DNA from: Prochlorococcus marinus XMU1408
Lineage (GTDB): Bacteria; Cyanobacteriota; Cyanobacteriia; PCC-6307; Cyanobiaceae
Reading direction: 5' to 3'
Assembly (NCBI RefSeq): GCF_003208055.1
Contig: NZ_QJUE01000002.1
Coordinates: forward strand, 715,355 to 779,354
DNA length: 64,000 bases
This document shows positions 17,693 through 24,793 of the stretch, in pieces (within the stretch, counting starts at the first letter, position 1; every line of letters starts with the position of its first letter). Made by a program: the position numbers and the translations under genes. The notes beneath the pieces are model-generated. The model worked only from the letters and a program-made list of their open reading frames with translations. It was not told where the DNA came from and ran no database searches.

Positions 17693-17794
17693 ATGACTAT
17701 CTTTGCTCGTCTAAGCAGATCAGAAGTTATTCACGGAAGAGCAGCTATGTTTATCGTTGCTACCTGGTTATTCACAAACTATCTAATTCGTTAA
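17693..17794 (+). CDS. short hli-like single-helix protein
   Basis: 33 residues. RSEVIHGRAAMFIVATWLF contains the Glu...Arg-x-AM core of chlorophyll-binding hli helices, but Asn of ENGR is His and there is no IIPG tail. It is probably a pigment-binding single-helix protein. It is followed 2 nt later by a basic mini-protein. Confidence 0.7.
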   Translation: MTIFARLSRSEVIHGRAAMFIVATWLFTNYLIR

Positions 17795-17796
17795 GA

Positions 17797-17931
17797 ATGG
17801 CTAACCCTATTAAGACATGGTTTTTTGAATTAATCGAAGATGCGATAGGAAGTAAAGCCATGGAGCGATTTAAAAAAGAAGAAGAAGAAAAAAAGAATCC
17901 AGAATCAAATAACGCGCCCAAAAAAGATTAG
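17797..17931 (+). CDS. charged mini-protein downstream of hli-like gene
   Basis: 44 residues. It has an amphipathic start (NPIKTWFFELIEDAIG) and then a Glu/Lys-rich tail. It is almost certainly co-transcribed with the hli-like gene 2 nt upstream. Confidence 0.55.
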   Translation: MANPIKTWFFELIEDAIGSKAMERFKKEEEEKKNPESNNAPKKD

Positions 17932-17968
17932 AAGTTAATAGGCTCCAGACTTTAAACTAACCACATAA

Positions 17969-18139
17969 TTAATCCCATTCTGCTGCTACGGCTCTTAAGC
18001 CACTAGCAATGATCTCGTTAGGGCAATTAGTATCTTCTTTTAAGGCCTTGGCCGCAAGATGGACGTTCTCCCAAAATGTGGAAACTGCTCCTATTCTTTG
18101 ATCATCAGAGAATTTAAATTGCTCAAAAGCTTTGGGCAT
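17969..18139 (-). CDS. small protein related to 10002-10169
   Basis: 56 residues with FKFSDDQRIGAVSTFWENVH, then KALKEDTNCPNEIIASGL and AVAAEW. The second half shares the K-x-LK-x2-T-x-CP and A-x3-W pattern of the protein at 10002-10169. It is soluble and helical, with unknown function. Confidence 0.55.
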   Translation of the reverse strand: MPKAFEQFKFSDDQRIGAVSTFWENVHLAAKALKEDTNCPNEIIASGLRAVAAEWD

Positions 18140-18172
18140 TTTTCTATTTTATTTTATGTTCTAGCAAATAAT

Positions 18173-18325
18173 TCATTCATCAACTTTTATTTTCACAGAT
18201 TCAATGTAATTATCCTTGTTGTTCTCTGAAATTATTTTTAAGGTGATAAAGCCTACAAAGGTCGTTAAAAATATAAAACCAAAACTTTGAATTAGATCAA
18301 TATAGGTCGCCAACAAATGGTTCAT
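18173..18325 (-). CDS. single-pass membrane mini-protein
   Basis: 50 residues. One membrane helix (about residues 8-33) is followed by a polar tail ending VKIKVDE. It is 33 nt upstream of the preceding gene and may share its transcript. Confidence 0.5.
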   Translation of the reverse strand: MNHLLATYIDLIQSFGFIFLTTFVGFITLKIISENNKDNYIESVKIKVDE

Positions 18326-18404
18326 TGCAAACTTGATTTCTTAAAATGTAGAGAAAAAAAAATCAAATAACAAATTCAACAAAACATTGGTAAAAATATG
18401 TAAC

Positions 18405-18545
18405 CTAATAATCTGTTGAAGTAAAATAACTATCACCCATCACAGTGCCTGTTCCTAAATCATAAACATTATCCAAATCAGATAGCAGTTCTTGTAATTC
18501 CTCACCACTTATTCTTTTGATTTCTTGGTAGGTTTCTTTAGACAT
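18405..18545 (-). CDS. acidic mini-protein, hypothetical
   Basis: 46 residues (MSKETYQEIKRISGEELQEL at the start), with an acidic middle and a Gly/Thr-rich end. No family is recognised. Confidence 0.5.
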   Translation of the reverse strand: MSKETYQEIKRISGEELQELLSDLDNVYDLGTGTVMGDSYFTSTDY

Positions 18546-18712
18546 AAAAAAATAATATCAAGCGTAAATTTAACCACTCCTAATCAGTCTCAGAGACCGT
18601 AAAGACCGATAGGGATAATTACTTTTCGGTATGTTCAACAAAAACATAACTCTGTATAAAATTTTCTTATCAAATCTCGATACCTAATAACTATGACTAA
18701 AAGGATTAGATG

Positions 18713-19373
18713 TTAAGTAATTATTCCTACACGGCTGATAGAGGTTTGTTCTTATATTTTTTGAACTTCTCAGGACAACCTTCTTTTTATACTGAGCTTT
18801 AGAAGGTTGTTTCTTTGAATAAGAAACGTCAGTGCTCCCCCCCAGAAGCCAATCAATTGATGACCAATGCAATTGATTGCCTGACGTACATTAATACTAA
18901 AATTCCCTTTTCTTCCTTGGTTCTGTAGGACCGTACGTCTTAGGTAGGGAAACCGTAGAAAGAATAAATCTCTGTTAATTAGACATTTAAAAAGGGCCCT
19001 AGGGGGCCCTTTTTCTTTACCGATTCTTTGCAGAAGCTTCTGGATATTGGTGGCCTGGGGCCAAGTGTCTAGTAGAAAGGCTTTTGTACTCCGTTAGGGC
19101 ACCTAAACGATGCAGAGGAGCTTCGACTGAATTGACGCACCTATATCATTGATCCTTGTCGCATCAGACGAATAGCCTACTTATTCATTGAGAATGTTGG
19201 AGCAGGAACCAGAATTCAGTTCGCTTCTCTTAAATACTCAGGTGGAGTGTCGACCATTAATGGTGCCTCTGAGCTCAACAAACGTATCTTTGCTCTATTC
19301 GCACCTCAACGCAATCAGCCTTAATGCCCATTGCATTTCCACTTAACCTGATCAAAAATAGTAAGTTTGGGGT
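18713..19373. repeat. 660-bp duplicated element, copy A
   Basis: Nearly identical to 29587-30245 (roughly 95 percent by eye), in the same orientation. Shared landmarks in order are: a perfect hairpin ACAACCTTCT/AGAAGGTTGT; a second inverted repeat CAATCAATTG/CAATTGATTG; the block GTAGGACCGTACGTCTTAGG; a strong plus-strand terminator; GGTGGCCTGGGGCCAAGTGT; and a 3' part that in this copy stays open as an ATG-less frame to a stop at 19324. Terminal inverted repeats and a transposase are absent. Likely one or more RNA genes plus a gene remnant. Confidence 0.85.
18905..19015 (+). ncRNA. candidate small RNA with terminator in repeat copy A
   Basis: The terminator at 18989-19015 is a GC-rich 11-bp stem AAAAAGGGCCC...GGGCCCTTTTT with a 4-nt loop, preceded by a conserved block GTAGGACCGTACGTCTTAGG. 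There is no open frame ending here, so the transcript is probably non-coding. The 5' end is a guess. Confidence 0.45.
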
Positions 19374-19405
19374 ATAAGAATTTTATCTCAAATCAAAACA
19401 TCAAT

Positions 19406-19750
19406 ATGTCGAGAGAACAAACAAGTAAACAAGACCAAATAAGCATTTTCGCAGAAATAGCTAAAGGATGTAGAACTGATCATCAAAAAATTGAATTTTT
19501 CGATTCATCTAAGGAAGCATTTTTTACTGATTCAGATGAATCAACAAGCTCGGTTAATGAAGATATCCCAAAAGACTTAGATGACGGGTTTTACGTATAC
19601 GCAAATATGAAAAAACTTAGTGAAACGGAGCTTGAAGAGTTAATAAGTCTGCCATGGAAAGAATACCCAGAAAACTTTAAGATATTTTTATTCGATTTTT
19701 GCATCTTAAATGGTGATGCCTATTCAAAATACTTCCCCAATTCAAAGTAG
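19406..19750 (+). CDS. acidic hypothetical protein
   Basis: 114 residues from the ATG at 19406. The frame opens at a TTG (19367) inside the repeat end, but the ATG is better. It is acidic, with a Ser/Glu/Asp stretch at about residues 42-55, DDGFYVYANMKKLSETELEEL in the middle and an aromatic C-terminus. No family is recognised. Confidence 0.55.
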   Translation: MSREQTSKQDQISIFAEIAKGCRTDHQKIEFFDSSKEAFFTDSDESTSSVNEDIPKDLDDGFYVYANMKKLSETELEELISLPWKEYPENFKIFLFDFCILNGDAYSKYFPNSK

Positions 19751-19949
19751 TTTTAGCAATTTTCTAATACGATCCACTTAACGAATGAACGCGATAATTT
19801 GCTTGTGTGGCATAAGGAAAATTCCTCTAGCAAAGAATATTTAAAGACATCCGATAATATATTTATTGCAGTCAGGCCACAAATATGATGCGTTATTGCA
19901 AGCAAGGTAGGAGCTTTTAAATTGAAGAAATATCCTTATTTCTCACCTA

Positions 19950-20214
19950 ATGCTTGAAACAACTGTATGTACATTTGATGTCAATGTACCTGACGATTTG
20001 GGTGAAAAAGTTTGACATCGACGAGGCTCCAGCCAGATCAGCAAAAGGAATAAAGGTGATTTTCAGAGGTGTCAGCAAAGATAATCCTGAAAAAGCGATC
20101 GTTGTAGTTCAAGCTTTAGAAGGTGTCTTAGGAAAACATATACAAGAGAACATTGAAATATTTGAAAAAAATGGTGCAGTCATGAGTACGGCAGAACCTA
20201 GTCTCTGGTCTTGA
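19950..20214 (+). pseudogene. frameshifted DUF3764-type protein
   Basis: Frame 1 from the ATG at 19950 encodes METT-like LETTVCTFDVNVPDD, then hits a stop near 20017. The next frame continues with WVKKFDIDE and RGVSKDNPEKAIVVVQALEG to a stop at 20214. Together they have the layout of intact relatives at 42368-42679 and 57235-57531. Removing one T from the TTT run near 20006 restores a continuous 87-residue protein. It is either a pseudogene or a sequencing error. Confidence 0.6.
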
Positions 20215-20281
20215 GGATCCAAATTGCTTAGGTATAAATAAAGAATCAAATCAAAAGATTAGTCTCAATTAAATCTGAACA

Positions 20282-20551
20282 ATGATTAGAAATCTGTTTT
20301 TCTTAATTCTCGGAGCATTTAGCGGTCTTTGGTTTATATGGCCTCAAATCATTACGACCAAAGGTTGGGAATGCACAAAAGATGTTATTGCATCTTCTAA
20401 TGAAGATTTAACAGATATTGAATCATTAGTTGAATCCTTGCCAAACAGAATCAAATTAGGCTTGGCTGTTTCCCCAAAAACATTGCTAAAGAGAGAGAAC
20501 CTTACTCGTATCGAGAAGCTCAGAATTGTTGGAGATGCTTGCTTTAGATAA
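20282..20551 (+). CDS. membrane-anchored or secreted hypothetical protein
   Basis: 89 residues. An N-terminal hydrophobic segment (NLFFLILGAFSGLWFIW) anchors or exports a soluble domain containing two cysteines (GWECTKD and DACFR). No family is recognised. Confidence 0.55.
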   Translation: MIRNLFFLILGAFSGLWFIWPQIITTKGWECTKDVIASSNEDLTDIESLVESLPNRIKLGLAVSPKTLLKRENLTRIEKLRIVGDACFR

Positions 20552-20605
20552 ATTAAAAGGTACAAGGAAAATTATCATTATTAACATCAACAAAAAGTTG
20601 GCGTC

Positions 20606-21109
20606 TTAACTTATCAAAGCAATTGCTTCTTTTAATTCGTTCGCATGATTGATCTCATCTTGAGCAATTTCACGTATCCTCTGATCGTTTGGATTAACGG
20701 TTAGATACTTTGCATAAGTTTCATACGCATGCTCTTCAATTTTTATATTGATATCGTATGCATTTGATGGAGATAGCAAGTAATAAAAAACCATTACCCA
20801 GTAATAGAAGAGCACTAAATGCCTAGCAAGAAATCGATCAACCCAATATCTATTGCCGCTTCGTGATTCCATCTCTTCTAAATGCTCCGTCTCATTGATT
20901 GCTTGGTAAAAATGAGCCTTCATAAGCTTGTTGCTTAAAGGAGTCTTTAGGCCAAGCGACTCTTGTAAATGCAAAACTGATAAGAATGCAAAATAAGGTG
21001 CTCTAGCGATTACCTCAAGAACCCAAAAACGTTGAATCGGTCTACCTTCGTAGATTCGATCAAGAATACTTACACTGAAATCTAAAACAAATGAATTAAA
21101 ACCTTTCAT
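20606..21109 (-). CDS. ptox: plastid terminal oxidase / alternative oxidase family protein
   Basis: 167 residues. The AOX diiron motifs are all present: Glu32 in RFWVLEVIARAPYF, NETEHL (Glu73, His76), EEHAYETY (Glu about 126) and DEINHA (Glu152, His155). It is predicted to oxidise plastoquinol with O2 in the thylakoid or cell membrane as an electron safety valve. It is short, as in cyanobacterial PTOX proteins, which lack a transit peptide. It lies alone between small genes, near hli genes with a related photoprotective role. Confidence 0.92.
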   Translation of the reverse strand: MKGFNSFVLDFSVSILDRIYEGRPIQRFWVLEVIARAPYFAFLSVLHLQESLGLKTPLSNKLMKAHFYQAINETEHLEEMESRSGNRYWVDRFLARHLVLFYYWVMVFYYLLSPSNAYDINIKIEEHAYETYAKYLTVNPNDQRIREIAQDEINHANELKEAIALIS

Positions 21110-21227
21110 AATTCCTTAGCTAACTATTTAAGTATAAATACTCAGCAAAAAATTATGAGTTATAACTTATTTATTTAACTATCGATAGCTACTGAAGCTG
21201 AATATGGAAGTAGGCCGAAGATTAAAT

Positions 21228-21404
21228 CTATCTTGCTCGGACAGGTTGGTAAGCAGGAATCATCTTTCCTCCACCAAAATCGTCATCATCGTCTGGAAGC
21301 GATCTTGAGATTAGTTCTACGAGAACTAGAGCAGCCATAGGATAGAAACACCATAAAACAGCTTTCCAGATGGGAAATGAGTCAACTAGCTGAAGCTCAG
21401 ACAT
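21228..21404 (-). CDS. membrane mini-protein with Asp-run and GGG-K-M tail
   Basis: 58 residues. A short start (MSELQLVD) precedes one membrane helix (about residues 12-33), then LPDDDDDFGGGKMIPAYQPV. The same plan (helix, Asp run, Gly run, Met) recurs in 30682-30816 and 23839-24015. The Asp run could bind cations. Function unknown. Confidence 0.65.
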   Translation of the reverse strand: MSELQLVDSFPIWKAVLWCFYPMAALVLVELISRSLPDDDDDFGGGKMIPAYQPVRAR

Positions 21405-21583
21405 GTATCAGAAAATTGTTTGAACAAACCTAACTGATCTAAAAATATTTAGTGTTACGGTTAGCACGAAGTGAATGTATATCTAATCGATCCTTCTGTA
21501 AAAAAATTACTTCAAGCCGTCTAAGTTTTCCACAGCTTCAGAGTCACTAAATAACTCCAAGATCTAAATAAAAAGCAATTCCA

Positions 21584-21634
21584 ATAAAAAAGACCCTAGG
21601 TATGGTGTCCTACGGGCCTGGGTGATGGGGATCT
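21584..21634 (-). ncRNA. sRNA type A, locus 1 (3' part with terminator)
   Basis: On the minus strand the motif ATCCCCATCACCCAG (complement of 21618-21632) leads directly into a terminator. Its stem is GGCCCGTAGG...CCTAGGGTC with an 8-nt loop, followed by six T (21586-21591). About 50 nt here are identical, with one change, to the plus strand at 38305-38354. The 5' end lies somewhere between 21635 and 21770. No open frame explains it. Confidence 0.6.
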
Positions 21635-21773
21635 TATTTTTAACTGTTTTTCAAGCAAATTGCAACCCCTACCATATCTGGTGTTAGAAAGATTAAAAAA
21701 ACAGAAAAAAAGACCCATATCTGGAATTATTAGCTTGCGTAATATGTACACAGCGAGTAGTATTTCGAAATTA

Positions 21774-21826
21774 CTGGGTGATGGGGATCTCTCAGGATCT
21801 ACTCCCTCAAATTTGAGGGTTTTTTT
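21774..21826 (+). ncRNA. sRNA type B, locus 1 (3' part with terminator)
   Basis: CTGGGTGATGGGGATCT at 21774-21790 sits in a loop closed by a weak CTG/CAG stem. A terminator follows (CCCTCA-AATT-TGAGGG, then seven T, 21804-21826). The same motif and a CCCTCA-type terminator recur on the minus strand at 38118-38175. It diverges from the type A RNA about 140 nt to the left and carries its exact complement. Confidence 0.6.
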
Positions 21827-21920
21827 ATGCCATGAATTTCTGCAGATAATTTCTAAGATGGATTAAGGCAAAATTAGTGAAAAACTGCTTTGATCCTTAT
21901 TTTTTTCCCAAATCGAGAAG

Positions 21921-22133
21921 ATGGAACAAGTAACTGATGCAATTGGTAATCCCACAGCACTCTTAGTAGAGAGAATTTTTTGGTTGGTGTTAGGTGCATT
22001 TTTAGGACTAGCAATAATTACTTCTTTACTAAGAGGATTAAAAGAAAGTAAAAACAAAACGACACCAATTTCACCTGATCAATTAGAAAATCTTGCAAAA
22101 AAAGCGATCCAACAAAACAGTGATAGCAATTGA
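21921..22133 (+). CDS. single-pass membrane protein, hypothetical
   Basis: 70 residues. One helix (RIFWLVLGAFLGLAIITSLL) is followed by a basic and then polar tail (ISPDQLENLAKKAIQQN). It is possibly a small thylakoid protein. No family is recognised. Confidence 0.55.
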   Translation: MEQVTDAIGNPTALLVERIFWLVLGAFLGLAIITSLLRGLKESKNKTTPISPDQLENLAKKAIQQNSDSN

Positions 22134-22260
22134 TATTGGTTATCAGATATTTTTATAGCCACAAACAAATTTACTTATGGTCGTTGGGGCGAGAACCGTA
22201 CAATCAGCTACCACTGATTAGATGATGAGCATATATGCTTAATACATATTCACAAAAACA

Positions 22261-22341
22261 ATGAAATTAGTTCCTTACATATTCATGGCTGTTGCTATCT
22301 TCTCAGAAGTTTCAACAATTGCTACGACTCCTATTATCTAA
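22261..22341 (+). CDS. 26-residue hydrophobic peptide
   Basis: MKLVPYIFMAVAIFSEV and then a Thr/Ile-rich end. It looks like a short signal-peptide-like or membrane peptide and is supported by composition only. Confidence 0.35.
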   Translation: MKLVPYIFMAVAIFSEVSTIATTPII

Positions 22342-22369
22342 TTGAATCTCATTAATTGAGTATTCAGAC

Positions 22370-22399
22370 CTAACGCGTTCGGGTGAATACCGACGTTAG
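22370..22399 (+). promoter_or_regulatory. hairpin upstream of secreted peptide gene
   Basis: CTAACG at 22370-22375 pairs with CGTTAG at 22394-22399. An inner TCGG/CCGA stem closes a GTGAATA loop. No T-run follows, so it is not a terminator. It sits 25 nt before the ATG of the FPF-peptide gene and could be a 5' UTR element or an operator. Confidence 0.45.
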
Positions 22400-22423
22400 A
22401 TTGTATATAACTGATTTGTATTC

Positions 22424-22684
22424 ATGCTCAAAAAGATATTTAGGGCTGCTAGTTTTTTAGCTTTGTCTGTTTTTTTAACTTCGACAACTATTTTTTCAGG
22501 AATTATTCCTGCAGACGCCGCTCAAATGGGTTCTGATATGAACGAAGATAACTCTATGGGTATTGTGATCGAAGAGTCTAGTGATGCCTTGGATGGTTCG
22601 AAAACTAGTGCTGCCCCAGACCTCGGAGATGATCAAGCGTTTCCTTTTATCCCAGGTTTTGGTAAAAATTCCGGTAAAGACTGA
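22424..22684 (+). CDS. secreted FPFxPG peptide family, member 1
   Basis: 86 residues. A clear signal peptide (about residues 1-32) has a likely cleavage after ADA. The mature part is acidic and ends GDDQAFPFIPGFGKNSG. The tail matches 30946-31191 (GDEQVFPFPPGLGN) and, more loosely, 34319-34579 (GPDTNFPFDPANHRDG). The short acidic exported body with a conserved hydrophobic tail suggests a binding or processing site. Function unknown. Confidence 0.65.
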   Translation: MLKKIFRAASFLALSVFLTSTTIFSGIIPADAAQMGSDMNEDNSMGIVIEESSDALDGSKTSAAPDLGDDQAFPFIPGFGKNSGKD

Positions 22685-22786
22685 TTATCTTTTTATTGAA
22701 AAGTATTGATTGATAATAAATTACTAATTTTTTCGAAAGCTAGAAAAAATCCACAGTTATAAGAGCTAATTAGCTAAACCATTTTC

Positions 22787-22891
22787 ATGGAAAAATGGGA
22801 ATCAAAAATAATCATATTTGTTATGTTTGCAGTACTTGCAATTGGGTCAATCGCGCCATTGATCAGGATGATCAGTGATCGTATTTCTTAA
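22787..22891 (+). CDS. single-pass membrane mini-protein
   Basis: 34 residues: MEKWESK, one hydrophobic helix, then IRMISDRIS. It is short but has a sensible membrane-protein layout. Confidence 0.4.
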   Translation: MEKWESKIIIFVMFAVLAIGSIAPLIRMISDRIS

Positions 22892-23028
22892 GATTGAATT
22901 TGATTGGACAGGCTGAGATCATTGGAGTAATTATTTCTAACATGATTACTTTTGGCATTTTTAGCTGATTAATTTTTATTTTGCAAAAAATGAAAAAAAT
23001 GGATTAAATGCTCAAATGGAACAAAAAA

Positions 23029-23054
23029 AAATCTAGAGAAAGATCTCTAGATTT
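23029..23054 (-). terminator. terminator of the second hli cassette
   Basis: A perfect 11-bp stem AAATCTAGAGA/TCTCTAGATTT with a 4-nt loop, followed on the minus strand by a long T-run. It lies 28 nt past the hli stop. Confidence 0.85.
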
Positions 23055-23081
23055 ATATGAAGATTGATTTGTTAAAGCTAT

Positions 23082-23378
23082 TTAAAATATGCCAGGAATA
23101 ATTTGTCCAGTAGTGATATAAGCGCCTAGTAAAGCAATCATTCCGATCATTGCCCAACGGCCATTGGTCTTTTCCGCTTCTTCAGGATAGCTGGAATAGT
23201 TTTCAACTAATTGAGTTTGTACTTGGGTAGCAAACATGTTTTGCTTGCCATATTCAGTAATGATCTGGTTAGAAGCAGAACTGTAAGCAGGGATTCCTGT
23301 TGGATCAACAGATTGTCCTTCTGATTGATTATCAGTTGGATCTATTGATTGATCAGAAACTGGGTTACTAGAAGTCAT
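23082..23378 (-). CDS. hli: high-light-inducible protein with long N-terminal extension
   Basis: 98 residues. A Ser/Asp/Gln-rich N-terminus (with near-repeats DQSIDPTDNQ and GQSVDPTG) precedes ITEYGKQNMFA, LVENYSSYPEEAEKT and the helix NGRWAMIGMIALLGAY, ending TGQIIPGIF. It is the paralogue of 13470-13673, with about 30 extra residues at the start. Confidence 0.9.
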   Translation of the reverse strand: MTSSNPVSDQSIDPTDNQSEGQSVDPTGIPAYSSASNQIITEYGKQNMFATQVQTQLVENYSSYPEEAEKTNGRWAMIGMIALLGAYITTGQIIPGIF

Positions 23379-23386
23379 ATAAGAAC

Positions 23387-23494
23387 CTAAAAAATGCCTG
23401 GAATAATTTGACCAGTAGTTGCGTAAGCACCGAAAGCAGCAATAAAGCCGATCATTGCCATCCAACCATTAAACTTTTCTGCTTCTGGAGTCAC
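23387..23494 (-). CDS. hli: 35-residue high-light-inducible protein
   Basis: It starts at GTG (23494), giving TPEAEKFNGWMAMIGFIAAF and TTGQIIPGIF. It is nearly identical to 13685-13792. Longer frames reach back into the promoter repeats and are not credible. The first gene of the cassette, 8 nt before the longer hli. Confidence 0.88.
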   Translation of the reverse strand: MTPEAEKFNGWMAMIGFIAAFGAYATTGQIIPGIF

Positions 23495-23520
23495 GAGATT
23501 AAACTCAAATAATGCGCATG

Positions 23521-23551
23521 AATGTAAAGGAAAAGTAAAGGAATGTAAAGG
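23521..23551 (-). promoter_or_regulatory. HLR1-like repeat array upstream of hli cassette 2
   Basis: On the minus strand there are three CCTTTAC units 10-11 nt apart. The first two read TTTACATT-CC-TTTACTTT, one base off the HLR1 consensus, and a third TTTACATT follows. This suggests RpaB control, parallel to the site before the 13.8-kb array. The site begins 27 nt from the start codon. Confidence 0.55.
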
Positions 23552-23659
23552 GGTCACCCGTACACAGCAAAAGTTATCAGGGGTATTAGCTGAAGCAATA
23601 TTTGTTATCCACGGTCTAAAGAACAATTCCACTAACTTTGTTGAACTTAATTCAACTAG

Positions 23660-23836
23660 ATGGATTTAATACCTGGTGTAGTTCTTTTCTTTGGAGCCAT
23701 TGGAACTGTGGCTTTACTTGGTTGGGATACTTTCCAAAATCGTAAGCCAATTACTAAAGCTGAAATGCAGCAGTCTCGTGGAACTAGAGCAGCTAAGCCA
23801 CAACAAAAGAGAAGAGGGTTATTTAACAGAGGATAA
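23660..23836 (+). CDS. single-pass membrane mini-protein with basic tail
   Basis: 58 residues. An N-terminal helix (GVVLFFGAIGTVALLGW) is followed by a long basic tail (KPQQKRRGLFNRG). It is 2 nt before the next membrane mini-protein, so the two form an operon. Confidence 0.6.
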   Translation: MDLIPGVVLFFGAIGTVALLGWDTFQNRKPITKAEMQQSRGTRAAKPQQKRRGLFNRG

Positions 23837-23838
23837 TT

Positions 23839-24015
23839 ATGGGTGAAATTCAAACATACGCTTCAAACTCAGGAGATTTTAATTTCCTTTTCGTTCTAAT
23901 TATTGTTGGGACTTATCTTCTTTATGAGGTTGGAAAGGCAATAATGGACAACAACGATGATGATGACATGGATGGAGGAATGACGATGCGTGTAGCAGAT
24001 GGAGCACAGGCCTGA
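23839..24015 (+). CDS. membrane mini-protein with Asp-run and GGM tail
   Basis: 58 residues. One helix (FLFVLIIVGTYLLYEV) is followed by MDNNDDDDMDGGMTMRVADG. It belongs to the same Asp-run/Gly/Met group as 21228-21404 and 30682-30816. It is the second gene of a two-gene operon. Confidence 0.6.
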   Translation: MGEIQTYASNSGDFNFLFVLIIVGTYLLYEVGKAIMDNNDDDDMDGGMTMRVADGAQA

Positions 24016-24122
24016 ATTGACTACCAAAACAATATGTACTAATTGACAACAAAAATTTGTCGTCTTTAAACAGGTTTAGGGTGAATTGAATCTATAATTA
24101 GTCATCTATTTAATTAAAAATT

Positions 24123-24260
24123 TTGAGCGAAGAAAATATCAAAAGAAAAATAGATGCTTTATTAAAAGAACTTCAGGAGAAAACAGGAGTTTCGGATGAA
24201 GAGATGGACGAATTTAAAAAAATAATGGAACTAGCAGATTTTTCACAAGACCAAGAATAA
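24123..24260 (+). CDS. helical mini-protein, hypothetical
   Basis: 45 residues from a TTG start. It is charged and helical, with ALLKELQEKTGVSDEEMDEF in the centre. The start is uncertain because no in-frame ATG precedes it. Confidence 0.45.
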   Translation: MSEENIKRKIDALLKELQEKTGVSDEEMDEFKKIMELADFSQDQE

Positions 24261-24289
24261 TTTATTTAAATGACGGGATGAATGAAGGT

Positions 24290-24454
24290 CTAGCGAGATG
24301 CGAGTTTTGACCAAATAAGTAGTACCAACACGTTAAGCAATGCATATCCAACAGCAATTTGAAGTTGATAAAAATATCCAACAATCGAAGAGGATCCCAC
24401 AATAATCAAACTAGTAATAAAATATCTCTTGAAAAATTCACCTAAAAAAATCAA
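24290..24454 (-). CDS. possible two-pass membrane mini-protein
   Basis: About 54 residues if the TTG at 24454 is used. Two hydrophobic segments (YFITSLIIVGSSSIVGYFY and VGYALLNVLVLLIW) precede SKLASR. The start codon is uncertain. Confidence 0.4.
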   Translation of the reverse strand: MIFLGEFFKRYFITSLIIVGSSSIVGYFYQLQIAVGYALLNVLVLLIWSKLASR

Positions 24455-24484
24455 GCACTATAAATATTTAGATTGAAAATTAAA

Positions 24485-24643
24485 TCATGAAAGTCTTATT
24501 TGATTTTCAATCGAATAAGCATTGCTTGTGCAGGCCTCATTGCCTGTAACTTGAGAAACAGCAATAACGAGAAGGCTTAGAGAACCAACTGCTAAAGAAA
24601 TTGTTCTAATAGCACTGGCTTTCTTAGAGATTTTCTTGCTCAT
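24485..24643 (-). CDS. membrane mini-protein, hypothetical
   Basis: 52 residues from the ATG at 24643 (MSKKISKKASAIRT), which is preferred over the longer frame to 24703. A basic N-terminus, one helix (SLAVGSLSLLVIAVSQV) and a polar tail with one Cys. Confidence 0.5.
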   Translation of the reverse strand: MSKKISKKASAIRTISLAVGSLSLLVIAVSQVTGNEACTSNAYSIENQIRLS

Positions 24644-24793
24644 ATCAAAAAATCTTGATGTAATAAGAATATGATAACTATCCAAGCATAAAAGAGTATC
24701 CATTGATACCTACTAGAAATAATTACCTAAAAATTATTAGAACAATTCTGAATAGAGCTAAATCAATTGGAAACTAGATTTAAATTAATTGCT

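Noticed and set aside
18684..18872. Minus-strand frame inside repeat copy A (begins MHWSSIDWLLG), also present at 29465-29746 in copy B
   Set aside because: The frames agree only because the DNA is duplicated. They run through two perfect hairpins, differ in length at the ends and have no ribosome binding site, so I treat them as by-products of a non-coding element.
21660..21866. 68-codon plus-strand frame between and across the sRNAs
   Set aside because: It spans the type B RNA and its terminator, and its composition (poly-Lys, Ser-rich) does not look like a protein.
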